Shown one piece after another: positions 62,320 to 64,000 of a stretch of DNA of 64,000 nucleotides. Position 1 is the first letter of the stretch. Each line of letters starts with the position of its first letter. A program made the position numbers and the translations under genes. The stretch is from Pratylenchus scribneri (taxonomy: Eukaryota; Nematoda; Chromadorea; Rhabditida; Pratylenchidae). Location of the stretch: positions 1,984,001 to 2,048,000 of the forward strand of contig JAQSEB010000004.1 of NCBI GenBank assembly GCA_030063045.1, given 5' to 3'. Below the pieces are notes generated by a model that was given only the letters and a program-made list of their open reading frames with translations, was not told the origin of the DNA and searched no databases.

Positions 62320-63190
62320 TAAATGTAAAGATTTAAACAAATATGTTTCCTGAAAACACAAATCTTTCCTCTTTTTTACCAGAATAAATATAAAACCAGA
62401 TAGGAATGAAATACAAATTTTTCTTGAAAATACAAATCTAAAAGAATAAAGCACAAATCTTCCCGGAAAAGACAAAACCAGAAGAAACTCAAATCTAACC
62501 GGAATTAAACACAAATCTAACCGGAGAACACAAATTTAATCGGAAAACACAAATCGAATTCCGGAAAACACAAATTTAACAGCAATGAAACAAAAATTAT
62601 TCCGGAAAACACAAATCTTTCCGGAATGAAAGACAAATCTAACTGAAAAACACAAATCTAAGCTGAGTGAAACACAAAACACAATTCTTTCCGGAATGAA
62701 AGAAAAATCTAACTGGAAAACACAAATCTAAGCTGAGTGAAACACAAAGCACAATTCTTTCCGGAATGAAAGACAAATCTAACTGAAAAACACAAATCTA
62801 AGCTGAGTGAAACACAATTCTTTCCGAAATGAAAGACAAATCTAACCGGAAAACACAAATCTAAGCTGAGTTAAACAAAAAACACAATTCTTTCCGGAAT
62901 GAAAGACAAATCTAACTGAAAAACACAAATCAAAGCTGAGTGAAACACAAAACACAATTCTTTCCGGAATGAAAGACAAATCTAACTGAAAAACACAAAT
63001 CTAAGCTGAGTGAAACATAATTCTTTCCGGAATGAAAGACAAATCTTTCCAGAAAACATAAATCTAAACGCAATGAAATAGAAATCTTTCCAGAAAACAC
63101 AAATCTAACCGGAATGAAACATAAATCATTTCGGAAAATACAAACTAATAAAACCTAATCAAATAAAAATCTTTTAGGATAATATAACCA
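62320..63190. repeat. Minisatellite with ~55-75 bp units
   Basis: Repeated blocks of AATCTAACTGAAAAACACAA, ATCTAAGCTGAGTGAAACAC and AATTCTTTCCGGAATGAAAG. The central part (62600-63050) is the most regular, and the borders have degraded 'AAACACAAATCT' and 'CCGGAATGAA' units. Non-coding; located between the Gly-rich gene and the urocanase gene. Confidence 0.92.
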
Positions 63191-63292
63191 ATATGAAACA
63201 CTAATTTTTAGTCGAATTTTTATGCAAGAGTTTTATTCTACAAAATTGTGACAGGAAATCTACCAAAAATTTTATTATTTATTATTTTCGTT

Positions 63293-63499
63293 TTATTCAG
63301 ACTCATTTTTTGGTTCATTTCTTTGCAAAATTTTTGGCCATTGCATTTCATTGAAATTAATTGTTGCTGTTGACAATTTTATGGTTTCCTTTCCTCCTAA
63401 TTTTTTGATAAATTGATTCTCCCATATAATTCGCAATAACCGGAAGATCTCAAAGGAATTTTGTGTCGCGAGGAACAATTCCCAATCCGCGTGGTCCAT
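63293..63499 (-). CDS. Candidate small protein, 68 aa, divergent from urocanase
   Basis: Frame starting MDHADWELFLATQNSFEIFR and ending NEPKNESE then TAA. It is open further upstream to an acceptor-like CGATTTTTAG at about 63542, which could mark either a trans-splice site or an earlier exon. Charged with some hydrophobic helix character (FRLLRIIWENQFIKKL), no signal peptide. It lies 113 bp head to head with the urocanase start. Coding character is suggestive only; no family recognised. Confidence 0.4.
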   Translation of the reverse strand: MDHADWELFLATQNSFEIFRLLRIIWENQFIKKLGGKETIKLSTATINFNEMQWPKILQRNEPKNESE

Positions 63500-63611
63500 T
63501 TCACAAATATTTCCCCCAATTTCTTTTCCAATTTGACCTAAAAATCGACTTCAAATATTTTCACCAAATTTCTTTGTCAATTGACACAAAAAATTACTTC
63601 CAAATCTTTTA

Positions 63612-64000
63612 ATGGACCAAGCCCAAATAGATTTCCTCCTCCGTGATGATCTATTTGCAAAATTGCCGGATTATCCTCATGAGCAGAGGCAAAAGCCAAA
63701 TGTGGCGCAGGCTCCGGTGCGACAATGCCCTTTGAACGGCGAAGAGAAAAAGGTGATAACAATGTTGGAAAATGATCATGAAATTTTTGGATTTTTGTAA
63801 AGTTGGCAATCAAAAATATACTCCGATATGTGCCAAACAATTTCCATGCCGAATTGGCTGGCGAATTTGCCGACGAATTGGCCCAATATGGCCACATTTA
63901 TGCCTTTCGTTTTATGCCGAATTTTGATCTTAAAGTGAGCAAATTATAATTATTTATAGTTTATATTTTGATTTATTATTAATAATTGTATGCCATATTT
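63612..64000 (+). CDS. UROC1: Urocanate hydratase (urocanase), first two exons
   Basis: Exon 1 63612-63752 and exon 2 63803-63934, in phase; the gene runs out of the window. The N-terminus MDQAQIDFLLRDDLF...LPDYPHEQ leads into NVAQAPVRQCPLNGEEKK, then LAIKNILRYVPNNFHAELA and EFADELAQYGHIYAFRFMPN. This is the conserved start of animal urocanases (NALRYFPP.., EF..EL..YGHIYM.RF.P in others). Urocanase converts urocanate to imidazolonepropionate in histidine breakdown, using NAD as a bound electrophile. The catalytic and NAD-binding parts lie beyond the window. Confidence 0.85.

Overview
The window is nematode nuclear DNA. It is very AT-rich by eye. Genes are split into many short exons by introns that mostly end in TTTTCAG/TTTTTAG, several first exons follow a trans-splice-like acceptor, and the families fit: a ground-like (grl) cuticle protein, Cys-loop channels of two clades, a gustatory-receptor relative and a glycine/tyrosine-rich secreted peptide. 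Introns are longer and more repeat-laden than in Caenorhabditis. Two introns of one channel gene start with GC rather than GT. A clade IV/tylenchid-type nematode would fit, but the species cannot be named from this sequence.

Layout. 1-4335 (+): 3' part of a gustatory-receptor-like 7TM gene. 4964-9548 (-): complete SEC14-like lipid-transfer protein (CRAL-TRIO plus GOLD). 9.5-14.4 kb: intergenic with nested MITEs. 14458-19517 (+) and 24318-19854 (-): two Cys-loop ligand-gated anion channels of different clades, tail to tail. 25565-25976 (+): doubtful small secreted-protein gene. 27697-30684 (+): unrecognised 6-exon gene. On the minus strand from 37135 down to 31242 lie three closely spaced genes: a 131-aa three-TM protein, a D-amino-acid/D-aspartate oxidase in an odd exon order, and a PRR5/Protor-like (HbrB domain, TORC2) protein. 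40461-39651 (-): TATA-driven Gly/Tyr-rich secreted peptide. 41798-49153 (+): carboxylesterase lacking its middle; the gap holds two tandemly duplicated minus-strand genes for small signal-peptide/coiled-repeat/TM proteins. 53059-54704 (+): single-pass membrane protein. 56702-58053 (+): ground-like protein. 59803-61960 (+): Gly/Asn/Gln-rich secreted protein with recent exon duplication. 62.3-63.2 kb: minisatellite. 63612-end (+): start of urocanate hydratase.

Most exon models below were checked by reading phase: the sum of exon lengths gives an open frame with conserved family motifs across each junction. Intergenic DNA and introns carry several families of short inverted-repeat elements. Three copies have a hAT-like signature (8-bp target duplications); a separate large palindromic family is present in about ten copies.

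The most unusual observations are (1) an amino-acid oxidase whose C-terminal exon, carrying the catalytic-arginine motif, lies upstream of its FAD-binding N-terminal exon, as expected for a circularly permuted gene; (2) a carboxylesterase split around an inserted gene cluster; (3) GC-AG introns; and (4) the nested mobile elements.
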